Origin: Trebouxia sp. TZW2008
Lineage: Eukaryota > Chlorophyta > Trebouxiophyceae > Trebouxiales > Trebouxiaceae
Length of the DNA stretch: 64,000 bases
Direction of reading: 5' to 3'
NCBI GenBank assembly: GCA_002118135.1
Contig: BDIU01000232.1
Location: 302,278 to 366,277, forward strand
This document shows, piece after piece, positions 32,894 through 44,301 of the stretch (its first letter is position 1; each line of letters begins with the position of its first letter). The notes below the pieces were generated by a model, which saw only the letters and a program-made list of their open reading frames with translations, was not told where the DNA came from and made no database searches. The translations under genes and the position numbers were made by a program.

Positions 32894-34918
32894 TCAATCT
32901 TTGCTCTTTAGACGGTCAATGCGCAGCTCCAGCTCTGACATTTTCCGATGCAACCAGCTTCTGTTCCAGAGCAATGCTGTGCAGATCAAACAGCAAACTG
33001 TTGCAGTTGCTGCCAATGTCTTTCGCCAGAAGGTCTGCAGCAACACGTATCAAGGTTGCCTGTTCTGACAAGCACTTTGCTCCAGTATGTATGCACAGAT
33101 TCAGAACAAAGGAGTTTTGCAGTTCAGCATGGCTAAGGCAAGACATGACAAGCACATGAGCACTTCTGGCAGCAGATGGCACTTCATATTTACAGTTATA
33201 ATCATGATAACGGTTACAATTCCAGCAAGAGTGCTAGGTGTGTGTGGCACAAGGCTTGTCTTGCCAGGCTGGCTTGTTCTGAGCATCAGAGAATGGACGG
33301 CTAATGTTCAACTTATGGCGGGTTTAAGCCTTTGACTTGGCCAAACAACATGAACTTGGGTAGTTGGGTGGGACTTGTTGAATGACTATATATGTATGAC
33401 CTGTTGGTGACTGTGCATACCTATCAAGAGCCTTGTAGCATACATTTTGAACAAGCTTAGTGAATGACAACTTGCTTGCAAGGAGGGTGCAGTGACCTTA
33501 GTCTGTCTCATGTCAAAATGGAGACGATGGAAGGTGTCTTGACAGACAGCGTAGTCCTGGGACACCCTGTCCAGATGATGCTCAGCTGCTGACAAGCCCT
33601 GTCGCAGCTCCTTCTCTTGTTTCAGGTATGCTTGCAGGCTCTCATGCACTTTGGCTTGGCTGCCGCTCAAGGTGCTCATCTCCTTCTTGCAAGCTTCAGC
33701 TTCATTGCGGACCTTGGCCAACTTGGGTTGCAGTGTAGCAAGCTCCTGTAGCTTCCCTTCTGCAGTGTTTAGCCGAGCAGCAATCTGATCACGCTGTTGA
33801 GACACTTGGGCTACCTGGCCTTGCAAGCTTGCTAGCTGTTTCTGAGCAGCTGTCAAGTTTCTGACTGAGCTGTCTGAGAGCTGCTGTATCTTTTGGGTCT
33901 TAGCAGTAGCTTTGCTTAGTTGATCCTCAAGCTGCTGTTGCCTGACATCAGCAGCCTGAGCGTTGCTGTCAGCCTTGGCTGCTCTACTTGCCATGATGTC
34001 AAGCTCCTGCACTCAAATGTCAGGTCAATTCTAGGCACCCCAGCAGTGATCACACCTGCTCATGCTGGCAGTTCAGCACTATCACTCCAATGCAGCTCTA
34101 GCAATGTGTCCACCAAACTTGAGGGCAACATTTGCAACACTCTATGATAGCTCAAGTGCTGCAACAGCTTGTCGAAAAGGTACAGAGCCTTGAACCCACC
34201 TGCTTGAGATTGTCAGTGGTCTGAATGGCATCCTGCAGAGCTGCAGTGAATGTGGACAAGGCGGCAGCAAAGGTGCCGGGAGGTGCCCATGCATGCTCGT
34301 TTGCTTGTAGCTGCTGTTCTGCCTCTTGCAAGCTGACTGATGACTGTGGCCATTTCTCAGTCTCACTGGACGCAGGCCTTGTCAAGAGAAGAGAAAGCAA
34401 CACCAGACACTGCAGAATAGGAGCCTCTGTCAAGCATATAGCTGAAGACTGTAATACGTGAGAACAGGCTCTACTGTAAAATGTGAGACTGGGGTCTGCA
34501 AGTGACTTGCCATTAGAGCTAGCAGAGGCAGTGCAAGGGATCGACACCTTTGCCAAAGAGGGTGTGCTGCTTCTGGATGGTTTACTGGAGGTGCATCTGC
34601 AATGGGAAGTCTGGGAGGGGTTGCTAGCACAGACTGAGCTGCTTGCCGGCTTTGGAAGCGTGGACTACACTCCAATAATGCCAGCTGCCTGGCAGTCCAT
34701 AGATTGGCTCAAATGCTGAACACTCTGAGTGGGTGTTCACCGGCAGCACTTTGACACAGCGCTCACTTGTCATTGGGTAAAGGTACAGCAGCATAATTAG
34801 CTACATCTGATGGGTCAGACCTTGCTGTTGTCTGTTGCATCCTCCGCTTGTACTCTCCAAGGCCAAGTGGCCTGCCAGGTGAGTGACTTTTGAAGGGTAC
34901 ATCTGGACTGCTGGCCAT
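32894..34918 (-). CDS. Coiled-coil protein with C-terminal membrane anchor, unrecognised
   Basis: Five minus-strand exons splice in phase: 34918-34767, 34688-34458, 34377-34200, 34006-33497 and 33034-32894, about 403 residues. The N-terminus (MASSPDVPFKSHSPGRPLG) is polar, and residues 50-130 are P/A/S-rich. From about residue 140 a helical segment (LQEAEQQLQANEH) leads into a continuous coiled coil at about 188-355. The last exon encodes a hydrophobic stretch (LAATATVCCLICTALLW) flanked by basic residues, then a short charged helix ending in DRLKSKD, with no signal peptide at the front. A long coiled coil with one membrane anchor close to the C-terminus is the layout of some golgins and tethers, but I see no family motif, so function is unassigned. 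The acceptor of exon 3 is an unusual AAG after a strong pyrimidine tract. A LINE tail lies in the last intron. Confidence 0.75.
33180..33330 (-). mobile_element. LINE 3' tail related to the element at 6590-7300
   Basis: The forward strand shares TTCCAGCA(A/C)(G/A)AGTGCTAGGTGTG with 6674-6700, and the order of further short matches continues up to AAGCCTTTGACTTGG against the GACCTTTGACCTGC of the first element. Only the 3' untranslated end is present; the reverse transcriptase part is missing. It lies in the last intron of the minus-strand coiled-coil gene, in the sense direction of that gene. Confidence 0.55.
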
Positions 34919-35533
34919 GCTCAGGTAAAGGGCAAGCTTTCAAATCAGATTGCAGAAAGCATAGCCTGCGCGGGAGGCACTGCTGTGCGTGTTTTCCATC
35001 GTGGGCCTGGCGCCGAGTCACCGAGTGCGCTAATCTTCTGATCTTCCCGTGCGAGACTTAAGCGCTCACAGACAGTTTCTGTGAGCAGACGATGCCGATG
35101 AAAATCAAGTGCCACTCGCGCCGAGAAGGTGATCGCAATGACAACGTCGCAAGCTGCCAGTTCAGCATTGACAGCTGTTCGCGCATAGCTTGTTAGGTCA
35201 GACCAGCCATTTTGAATCGTGAGTCCTTTCCGAAACGCAACAGTCTGATGGTGACTTCCGATCGCAACACTCGAGCGCTGCTTGGCTTCGCAAGACTCAG
35301 GTTTCGATCTGTGTACACGACTTGCAAGCCTATCCTCCCTCCCGAAGAAACGTAAGCTTGTCTCTTACCGCAATCTACTTGACCGGTGACCGGCAGTGCT
35401 GAGGGCGCGCATCGCGAAGCTGCGTGAGCGTGTCACGAGCAGCGTTTGCAAAATGAAAGATTGCACATGCGATGATCACCTCGAATGTGACAAGTAATTT
35501 CTCAGCCAGAAGACACAACGAGCAGGGTGCAGC
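34919..35533. promoter_or_regulatory. Divergent promoter region, coiled-coil-anchor gene and nucleoside transporter
   Basis: The two start codons face away from each other 615 bp apart. From about 35010 to 35480 CG dinucleotides are dense (GCGCGCATCGCGAAGCTGCG is an example), unlike the flanking gene bodies. I saw no TATA box. Promoter function is inferred from position and base composition. Confidence 0.5.
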
Positions 35534-38461
35534 ATGTCTGAGCCCCTCGACACGGTGCGTACACCTGCGACTATAAGGCTTTTTCTTGTGCTAATGCGAC
35601 TCACTGGCACAAATGTGCAGGGCTATGTGACCTACACCATATACGTTCTCTTGGGAGCAGGGCTGTTGTTTCCCTGGAATGCCTTTATCACTGCAGCAGA
35701 CTACTTTGAGCAGGAATTTCCGGTAAGATTGTGACTTCACATCTTGCATCTGTTGCTTAGGCCACTCTGCAATTCTTCGGCTGAAGCTGCTACTCATGCA
35801 AGAACTGTACGTATTGACAATCTGACCTATGTGCTGCTGAGCATGCGTTGTGCTTCAGGGCCATCACACTGACCGACTGATCACTGTATGCTACCTGCCT
35901 GTCACGCTAGTGATGATGCTGGTCATGATCCATTACAACCACCGCACAAACATCGCTCTGCGCATTGTTGGCGGCATGGCAGGATTCTGCATATCCATGA
36001 TTGCTGTACCTGTGGTAAGCTAAGCCAGCCGCAACAAAGTCGCCTGGCTCCTGAAACAACATTTGCTCAATGCCATTTTCTCTTGCTGCCTGATACCATG
36101 TTGCCTTGTGTTATTGGTACAGTGTGCATTTCAAATTAGAGGCAGAAAATATACCAGGCATAGCGGATGCAAACTGTTTGGAATGCATTCATTCAAGCAG
36201 TACATCTCTGGCTTGTTGGGTTAAAGCTCATCAACAAGGCATGCAGTGGTATGCAGGTAGATGCAGTGGCAGAGCACAGATCTCATTTGTCAGTCATCCT
36301 GCTCTTTGTGGTGTTTGTGGGCTTCTGTGATGGCATTGCCCAAGGGGCAGTCTTTGGTGACGTTGCGCTGCTGCCGCCAAAGTACACCCAGGTGTGCTTG
36401 CCAAGCTGCATGACCCACGTGCGAAAAGACACTATTCTGTAGCCATGAAGGAGACACACCCCACGCATGAGGCTTCTGAGAGCGCATGTCACATTGAACT
36501 GTGAGCTTTCATCACAGAGCTCAGCAGTTTGATGTTGACCGTTGTTCAACTGCTCCATTCATTTGGCATCACCGCAGCATGAGCTAAGCCAGTTCCCTGT
36601 CACCATTTGCCCAAACAGTCCACCTGCCAAGGTTTGATAAACGCTTTGCCTGCACGATCTGCTCCTGATGCCAGCTCTTCTTTGATGATGGAGTGTCACT
36701 TTGCAGGCAGTGGTGAGCGGCACTGCACTGTCAGGAGTGGCCGTGTCTCTGCTGCGAGTCGTCACCAAAGCCTCCCTGCCTAACACAGTTGAGGGCCTCA
36801 GGAGCAGTGCAGGTAACATGTTCATTATTTTTTGGCTACAGGCTATTCCATGAGAATAGCTAGCATCTGCATCTGACTGCATGACGGGCTGCTTGCCATC
36901 AAGTGCAAGAGACACAAGCACATCACGCAATGCGTGGCACTTGTGCAAACATGGGCAGGCTTGCAATGACCGTGTGGTTGCCATGCAGGCGTGTACTTTG
37001 CAACTTCAGCCTTTGTGTGCGCCATTTGCTTCCTGCTGTACGCCTGCATCTTGCCCAGGCTTGCGTTTGTTCAGTTCCATCGCAAGAAGAGCAAAGCTTC
37101 TGTGCAGTCGTATATCATGCAACCCCCTGCCCATAGACGGGCGCCACAGCTGCAAGGCAATACTACAGACTCTGACAAAGATGATGCTGACAAAGATGGT
37201 GCCCTGACAGAACAGGAGGTACAGTTCTCTCGAACTTCTCTCAAAGGCTTTTTGCGCTTTTCACTGATGGACTTGCACAAGATCCCTTGCCCCACATGTA
37301 GTGACACCTGTCCCCATTGATTTAGTTTGCATGCAAACTGTTATTGCACTGCAGTATCAGTGTATACTGATTGTGCTGTAGTTTGTGCGTTCATGCAGGT
37401 TTGTCAGTTTGCCACACAGCTAGCTTGCCACATAAGGACAACGCCACATTGCTTACCAGACATGTATTTGCTCTATAGCAGAATGTTACTGCATACAATA
37501 TGTAGAGATGCTCTTTAAACAAGACCTGCCTTCATTTGCAGGAAGGCACAGCTCACCTCATAGATGGGCGGCCGTCCTCTGATACCGAGCTCTCATTCAG
37601 CTCAGCATTACCACAAGATCTCAGATCAGACCAGCAACCGTTCAGCTACCTGTACACAGCCAAAGCAATTTGGCAGCCTGCAGCATCAGTATTGTCTCTG
37701 TACACTATCACCTTAGCAATCTTTCCTGGTTTTCTTGCTGAGGATGTATCATCGCAGCACTTGGGCAGTTGGTTTCCAATCCTGCTGATTACAGCCTTCA
37801 ACATAGCAGATGCAGCGGGCAAAATCCTGCCAGTGAAGGCAGAGTTTGCCATGCAGGACAGAACCTGGATCCTGAACCTATCCCTTGTCAGATTGCTGAT
37901 TGTGCCAGCCTTTTATGTTGCAGCCAGCCAGGGTTATGGTCCAACAGTCTTGAGCTCTCTGACCATTGTCCTGGGGTTGTCAAATGGCTACTTGTCAGCA
38001 GTGGCCATGATGGTGGCGCCACAAGGGCTTCTGGTGAGCAAGCACTGTTTCGTCTGAATCGTCTTGCCCCGTTACCTTCATGACACTATGTATCAGCTTC
38101 AACTCAAAGGTTCCCCTGATGTGGCAATGTCTGTGACATAGCGTTGATGCCAGGCTCATGCATATGTCGCAATTCATGGCAAATGGGAATGAAGTCTGGG
38201 AGGGTCTGAAGCTGAAGTCATGTTGTATGGCACTATGTATCTGCTTGTCACAGCAAATCAGCACAATAGGGCGAGTTTGCTTGTGCTGTTGCCTGCTGCT
38301 CTGCAGTGTCCAGCGTGCCATTGTTTGTCTGTGTGTACAGCTCAAGCTGTGTGTCTGGCATGCAGGGTCAGCAAGCACACATGGCTGGCAACATCATGGC
38401 ATTCTTTCTGGTGTTTGGCTGTTCTCTTGGAGCTGCAGCAGGCTTCCTCTGGCTGTTGTAA
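35534..38461 (+). CDS. Equilibrative nucleoside transporter (ENT/SLC29 family)
   Basis: Eight exons in phase (35534-35554, 35621-35722, 35859-36014, 36257-36391, 36707-36812, 36989-37218, 37542-38033, 38366-38461) give 445 residues, the usual ENT length. ENT proteins move nucleosides or nucleobases down their gradient, some with protons. Family features visible are the first membrane helix with LLFPWNAFITAADYF, a helix FVGFCDGIAQGAVFGDVALLP matching the conserved G-F.D...Q block, a hydrophilic central loop of about 75 residues between helices 6 and 7 (acidic DSDKDDADKDGALTEQE), and the C-terminal signature: GLSNGYLSAVAMMVAP, then HMAGNIMAFFLVFGCSLGA. About eleven hydrophobic segments are visible, as the family expects. 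Exon 1 is only seven codons, and I chose its ATG because it splices in phase. A TGTAA lies 22 nt after the stop. Plasma-membrane or tonoplast location cannot be told from sequence. Confidence 0.93.
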
Positions 38462-38482
38462 CCAGTGCTGGCGCCTGTGATC

Positions 38483-38487
38483 TGTAA
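38483..38487 (+). terminator. Possible polyadenylation signal of the nucleoside transporter gene
   Basis: TGTAA is the usual green-algal polyadenylation signal, and this copy lies 22 nt after the stop codon. That is close but possible. The identification rests on the motif and its position only. Confidence 0.35.
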
Positions 38488-39769
38488 AGTTATGATTTTC
38501 TGCATGATGCATGCATGGCTGTATCCTGCTGTGAACGTGCCATATCAGAAGATCTGACTCATTGCAGCAATTGGACAACAGACATACGTGAGGTGCAAAG
38601 CTCAAGTCATCCTGAACGTGCACGTGCACATTACACAGGAAGCATCAATATACTGTATGCATCTGACCTTCACAACACTGTGTGACAGATCCGAAGTCAA
38701 GCGTCATTTCTGCATACGTCTTTTGCTCCAAGCACTGTGTTATTGATTGTCAGCCTGATCTTTAATCTAGCAGCTCTGCAGTCCGCATGCCAGTTGCTAG
38801 TCAGATCTTTCGGCTGGGATGTCATGGAGTTGTTGATCATCAGGTGTTCTCTGCAAAAAACCAATTCAGAGTGACCAGACTGTAGAGACAAGGCTATTGG
38901 CCAACCGAAGTCCATTGTCAGGGTCTTCAAGCTTAAGCTGCTCAGCAGTGCAACTGCCCAATATTGAGCTGAGCACTTTAGCTGGTGCTGGGCTGGTGCT
39001 GGGATGTCAAGACGCATGTCAATCGCAAGCGTGCAAAGGGTTAGTTCTACAGACAGCATCTGGAAATCAATGCTGGCCATGGTAGGCAATGCAGAAAGGT
39101 GCATGAGGGCAAAAATGTCAACATGGACTGATAAAGGGAACAAAACAGGTTTGGAAATTAATTCAGAAGATGAAACTTTTGAACAAGCTGAAACTTAGAA
39201 GCTTTGCATACGACATGCTATCAACAAGCGTGATTCTGGACTCAACACTTCTTGCGCTGTATGTTTGGAGTTGTATCATGCAAAAGATAATGCACATATT
39301 TAGGTTGTAAAACCCTAGCAAGACTAGGCTGAGAAAGCACAAGCCCAAAGGCAACATTTCGGCGCAGTCTCTTCCCAGTGCGAATGCAATGTGGACGCTG
39401 CGCACACACCGCTCTCCACAGTTTGCTTGACTTCAGCGTCAAATACACGCCTGCGGCAACTGCTGCACGAGCATCAGACTGTACAGACTGCAGACAACAA
39501 TACAGCCACCTGCGAACCTGTCGCAAACTCGCTACTGCGTTTCGCGCACATCGGCATGTTTGCTCGCATCACACAACTATTACGGCGTTCAGATCGAGTG
39601 AAGTATTGTTGTCTGCATGCAGGCTCACGGCCTTCGGTCGCGCAGCGATGCACACCCCAAGCAGGTCTGTGGAACCATGGCACCGAGGGCGTGCCTCACT
39701 CAAGCCCTCTTAATGGACAGCAAACACCTCGCAGTTCAATGTGGCGACCGAAGCTGGTGGCGATCACAA

Positions 39770-40015
39770 CAACAGGCTTGCAGTGTCACTACACTTTGCT
39801 CCAGGGTCGATTGCCAATCTGCATGCTGTTTATGTTGTTGCATTGGCATGGAAGTCTGCATTCCACCTGGTGCTGTCTTGCAGTTTGCTCCAGGGTTGAA
39901 CGCCAGGTTGCATACTCTTTCTGTCATTGCATTTGCATTGAATCCTGCGTTGTAGCTGCTGTCTTGCAACAGTAGTACCCTTCTGCTCCAGGGTTTGAAC
40001 GTAGGGCTGCATGCT
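39770..40015. repeat. Imperfect tandem repeat of about 110 bp
   Basis: Three units share TGCTCCAGGGT(C/T), a CATGCTGTTT or CATACTCTTT stretch and TTGCATTG(G/A)CAT, and end near GTCTTGCA. No coding content is apparent. Confidence 0.6.
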
Positions 40016-40164
40016 TTTCAAAGTGGTTGTCATGACATTTATTGTGTGTTGTAATCCATTGCATAGCACATGCTTATAAATTATTGTAAGCCTTGAGCGT
40101 GTCGCTCTTCTCCCCTTTCCCCTGTGCTTGTGCATCCTCTGGCTAATTGCCAGCTGTGCCTTGA

Positions 40165-40215
40165 TTAGGGGAGAAGATTAGGGGAGAAGACGAAAGGGGA
40201 GAAGACGAAAAGTTC
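40165..40215. repeat. Short purine-rich tandem repeat
   Basis: The unit AGGGGAGAAGA(TTA/CGAA) is repeated four times. It lies at the edge of the CpG-rich patch 40230-40560. Confidence 0.7.
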
Positions 40216-40540
40216 CTTTTGTTCGTCTTATGGGAGGCACTGGAAAATAATTGCTCGCGTGGGGGCGAACCACAGTGCACGGAGACGCCTTTGATGCAGG
40301 AATCGAGGCATCGAAAGCAGCTTGATCTCCGGCCGAGTTTGTGTTTGGCTTGCCTGTGCCCGGTGCACCGCGAACCCTGCACCCCATGACCCGACTCGGC
40401 CGACTTAACTAATTGGGTCAGGCCGGAACCAAATGTTCCTTGGTGGCTTTCTCAAACTTATATATGGTAAACGAGGTCTACTGCTTACAGTCTGATAGCC
40501 GCTGCTGCTCTCGCTTGCGCAACGTCAAGTTGTGGTGCAG

Positions 40541-41880
40541 ATGAACGGCCGGACATCTGAGAGCTGCATATGGCGAGAGATCCGTGTCTGGCATTCAGGG
40601 TGCGGCAGGAAGCTCAAGGCCCTGCCCTGTCTTGACTCAAAGAAATGCCGGTGAGACAGCTTCCTGGCCTGTCAGCATTCGGGAACAGCTATTGTGGTGT
40701 TATACACCATCAAGGCTGCGCAAGATCGAGCAGAGCTGGCGATACCAGCGGAGGCAGGTGCTGGGATCAAGCTAGCAAACCGTCCTCCGTGATAGCAAAG
40801 CCTCCTCAGGCTTCATACAATACGACTCCATGTGGGTGCAGATCAGTACTGTGCTGCTCGACCCTTCAGCAGGTCACACGCGACCCACAAAGAAAGCTTG
40901 ACTGCAGTTTGTGATGTCCCTGACGCTCATCGAGCCTGAGTGAGCCTTTTCAGCCGCAACTGCATTCAGGGTGGCTGGATTGCAAACCCACTGTATCTTG
41001 TATGGAAAGTTTTATGGCAGGCATGCTTGGGCTTGCATCGTATCAACTGAATGATATAGTCTTTGTCACTGATGTGAGGCTTGCTACGCCTCTGCTTTTG
41101 ACATCACAGGGCTGTGATACAGCAACCTTTGAGAGCTTGCTTTTCTATCGAAATGCAGCCAAGGTTCCAGAATGGTACGGTGGGCGACACGCAGTCAGCA
41201 CAGCTCTTCACAGGCACCACCTACCGTGTCAACAGCGCTGCTTTGTGTGCCTGCCTCTAGAGTCAGTATTCTGTTTGCAGCTTCTGTGCTGAGGCTGTAT
41301 AAAGATGGACCTGGAATGCTGTGCATCTCTGGCAGCATGGCATAGGGCGTTTGTCAACATGCCTTGACCTGTTGGGACGTAACTTCGTTCCATGTGCTGT
41401 ATTGCTGAGCTGCCATTGCTTCTGTTCTTGCCTGTTGAGGCATGATGCGGCGCAGCCATCACTGACAATGCAGGGTGCATTCTCTAGCAAAATCTGAGTT
41501 TCTTGCTGCAGTGAAGGCCTCAGCTGCAGATGTCGTCCTTCCTATCCCTTGTCTGCTTTTTGCTTAGATGACCTGAGTTTGCTCTGTGCACCCGTTCAAT
41601 GATCATTTGCAGCCTTGGTGCTTTCTTTCTTGGTGCGCTGGTCCCGCATTCTTGGTTCGAAGCTGACATGATGGAAGACTCCGTGCAGCCCAGGGTCCTG
41701 TCAGGCAGTGCTGCTGTGCTTGAAGCTTCCTGTTATGCAATGTCAGCAGTAGCTCAGGCTGTCTTGTGCTCTCAAGTCAGCAGCAATGTCACAAAGTCAT
41801 CCCTAGATGCAGATCTGATACAGCTGTTCATGCCATTATGCCGCAAACTCTCTGCAATGCAGATTACAATAACTCAGTGA
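40541..41880 (+). CDS. Tentative gene of unknown function
   Basis: A tentative in-phase model has exons 40541-40650, 40734-40872, 40970-40992, 41110-41193 and 41613-41880, about 207 residues. The first exon (MNGRTSESCIWREIRVWHSG) starts just after a CpG-rich stretch with a TATATATGG at about 40460. The last exon is the most protein-like, with LGAFFLGALVPHSWFEADMM followed by an A/S/V-rich stretch and a polar end (SLDADLIQLFMPLCRKLSAM). Cysteine is frequent in the first half. I recognise no family. The splice choices in the middle are weak, and the model could be wrong or the locus a decayed gene. Confidence 0.3.
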
Positions 41881-42386
41881 ATGTGTCTCTATCAGACTGC
41901 AATGCCTGCCTTTCTTCAAGCTCACGCGATTTGTAATGCAATCAATGATGGTCAATGATGTGGAACACCAAGCAAATGCTCAATGCATCACTAGCCACGC
42001 AGCAGTCCTGCCATCAGGCATGTTGACCATCACAGAATATACTGTGGCCTTGCAATCCGGCTTCGACACCCCAAGTGAGTTGGGCACAGGGCGTCTGTGA
42101 TGGCAAGGCACAGTCCAAAGTGCTGCACATACAGTTTTAGACGTGCAGTAGATTTTGGAATGTAACCACACCAGGCAGAGCATCAAGATTTAAAGCAGAG
42201 AGATTTAGAGCTGCCTAATGTTGCCATTGGTTACTCTCATGCATGACACAGCAAAATGTGCTGGCAACCAGCAAGATGCTGTTGCAATTGATGCGCATCA
42301 TAGCTCTGGCAAACTTGTCACAATCAGTAAGCTTTGTGGCTATTGAAGATGATGCCCATAGAATCTGCTGTTGGGTGCATGAGATG
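41881..42386. other. Short convergent intergenic region
   Basis: I see no conserved reading frame. The 3' end of the PSMD9 gene enters from the right and that of the tentative gene from the left. Confidence 0.4.
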
Positions 42387-43431
42387 TCACAAGGGCCTCA
42401 GGTGGCAACCAAGCAGACCGCGGCCAGCCCATCTGTGTGGTGTTAGTTTCAGAGTCAACGTACTGCCTCGTCTGAGGACCCTTGCATCCACTTCTCTTCC
42501 CTCATGAGCCTGCAGTCAGCATTTGATTCTGTGTGACATCGAGTGAACTTCATCAATGAAGATGCAGCAACTCAGTTGTCCACAACAAGGCAATTGCACC
42601 GCGCAAGATCATTGTCATGAACAATATACCCAGCGTGGCGATACCTGCAGGGCTGTTGCCACAGCCGGAAGCGTGTTCTGTGTGTGCCCTGTGACATCTG
42701 CGAAAGCCACGAGCTGATCTCCAATTAGCACGCCCGCCTCTTCAGCTGGGGAGCTGCTCGAGACCTCATCTACCAATGCAAAAGGCCGCAACATTGCAGC
42801 AGGTGCTATTGCAGCTGATGACTGTGCAGCTGATGACTGTGCAGCTGATGACTGTGCAGCTCGTGACTGTGCAGCTGGTGACTGTGCTGCTGAGGGAGAG
42901 GCAGAGGTTGGGGTAGCAGCTTGTTCCAATGTCCTGGGACGCTTGGCAGCATCTAAAGCTGGAGCTGTCCTGGCCTCAGCATGCAGCTCGTGCATGAGCC
43001 TTTCTATCTGATTGGTCACACTCTTGTAATCATTTGTCAGCACTGCATGCAACTGACAGTTGTAATCATGTGTCAACATTGCACCACTGACAGCTTCTTC
43101 AGTAACGAGACATTGCTAACTGCTATCTAATACCAGAAACGATTCAGGTGCTGAAACTGTACCTGCCACTTGCTGCCGGTCTGCTCTCACGGCAGGAACG
43201 TCTATATCTGCACGTGGAAAGCCCTGCAGGAAGGCAGGCCTGGCTGCTAGTGCCTCTCGCAGCCTTAAGTGCGTGAATTGTTTTGAATACCTCTTTGTCG
43301 ACCAGTCTGTCCTGTGGTCTGACACCAGCAACTTCTAGTCTGGTGGTGCATTCAGTGATGTTTGCTTCGAGCTTGTCTCGCTCTTGCATTTTGGCCTTGA
43401 TTTGTTGCTTAATGTGATCCGACATATGCAT
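42387..43431 (-). CDS. PSMD9: 26S proteasome assembly chaperone PSMD9 (p27/Nas2)
   Basis: Four minus-strand exons in phase (43431-43291, 43223-43163, 43042-42645, 42509-42387) give 240 residues. PSMD9/Nas2 binds the Rpt5 ATPase and guards assembly of the proteasome base, then leaves the finished particle. The N-terminal helical domain is clear: KMQERDKLEANITECTTRLE, then LVDKEGFPRADIDVPAVRAD, which matches the conserved D.EGFPR.DIDV.AVR block, then LTNDYKSVTNQIERLMHELH. After a linker comes the PDZ-like domain (PFALVDEVSSSSPAEEAGVL with IGDQLVAF), and the last exon ends it with RRGSTLTLKLTPHRWAGRG and LLGCHLRPL, the family's strongly conserved C-terminus. A second ATG two codons downstream (MSDHIKQQ) could also be the start. 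Oddity: the linker contains AQS(S/P/R)A repeats from a 15-bp tandem repeat. Confidence 0.95.
42811..42893 (-). repeat. 15-bp coding tandem repeat in PSMD9
   Basis: Five to six units of GCAGCTGATGACTGT (forward strand) encode AQSSA-type repeats, read on the minus strand, in the linker between the helical and PDZ-like domains. Units are multiples of three, so length changes would keep the frame. Confidence 0.9.
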
Positions 43432-44301
43432 ATCGCAAGGTCAAGCCGAGCGCAGCGTCGCTGTTTTGCGAAGTCGTTTTTGCACAGATCAACCGCGGCT
43501 CTCACGACCAGAAAACAGGCTCGGGCTCGGTGCGTCGAGTGTTGAAGATTTTGTGGACCTGAACGTAACAAACTGTGGTCAATGTAATCGCTCAAAGCGA
43601 AGAGGGCGTGCAATGCGCGCTTTGCACGCCAGGATGGTTTCGGAGCGCTGTGCCGAGGCTCTTGCAAAGACTTTTAGTCCAAGATCTCTGTTAGGGCAGA
43701 AACACCCGCGGTTCAAGGTACTCTGTTTTGCGGATCTGCTTGCGTGCGTGAACGATCGTCCAGGATTGGTGTTGCCGTGCTCCGCATCGCGACCCTTGTA
43801 GCTTTCTGGGTTTGAGTGTATTCACGCGCTTTCAGCACACACTGACACGAGTCGCTTCCGCTGCATAACAGCGCTGTCTGCTCTGCCGCTTCAACGTTTC
43901 AGGCGCACAGCATGCGCAAAGTGCAAAGCGCAACACGTAAGTTCAAGTACAACCCGTGAAATTTGAAAACCGAGACTGTGGGCTTACAGCGACATCAAGC
44001 AAGCAGCCTGGCTGGCTTCCAACTTTGGTCCTGTAGCCAGGTCATTGCCTGCGTCATTGCAAGCGCTGCCGAATAAGGGTCCTTGTGTGAAACAGAGCTG
44101 GACTTGCAGGCTCTGGATGGCCTACGCTGCTGGTTGAGGATCAGTGTCTGTGTCTTTCAAGCTCAGGGCACAGACGTGAAAGGCTCTTATACCAAGCGCG
44201 CCCAGCTCTTAGTGCCAGTTTGAGCCCTGGGGCTTCTTCCTGAGATGTCACAAGGTCAGTCACTAGTTTTAGAAGTCGAGGTTTCTCCCTGACACTGGCA
44301 G
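43432..44301. promoter_or_regulatory. Divergent CpG-rich promoter region, PSMD9 and the disordered-protein gene
   Basis: CG dinucleotides are dense from about 43440 to 43960. A short open piece at about 43916 (ATGCGCAAAGTGCAAAG) followed by a consensus donor GTAAGT may be the true first exon of the plus-strand gene, but its phase cannot be joined cleanly to the exon at 44302. Promoter function is inferred. Confidence 0.45.

Larger units (their letters stand above)
38488..40540. other. Region with CpG-rich patches and repeats but no confident gene
   Basis: The stretch 38690-39200 is AT-richer, with many short frames. From about 39370 to 39760 and again from 40230 to 40560 CG dinucleotides are frequent, as at validated promoters here, so unseen transcription starts are possible. 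An open plus-strand frame of about 190 codons covers 39391-39975 but shows no recognisable motif, and its second half runs through a tandem repeat. A TATATATGG at about 40460 precedes the weak gene model at 40541. Confidence 0.4.

Noticed and set aside
38697..39143. Open minus-strand frame of 148 codons and a plus-strand piece (TGLEINSEDETFEQAE) reminiscent of a LINE reverse transcriptase
   Set aside because: The resemblance is limited to a few residues, and no LYGA or RWLGH block follows. I could not support a mobile element here.
39391..39975. Open plus-strand frame of about 190 codons
   Set aside because: The start is not a clear ATG, the second half runs through a tandem repeat, two other frames are also open there, and no motif is visible.
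40689..40733. Longer second exon of the tentative gene at 40541
   Set aside because: It would imply a 38-nt intron; the acceptor at 40731-40733 gives a more normal intron and the same frame.
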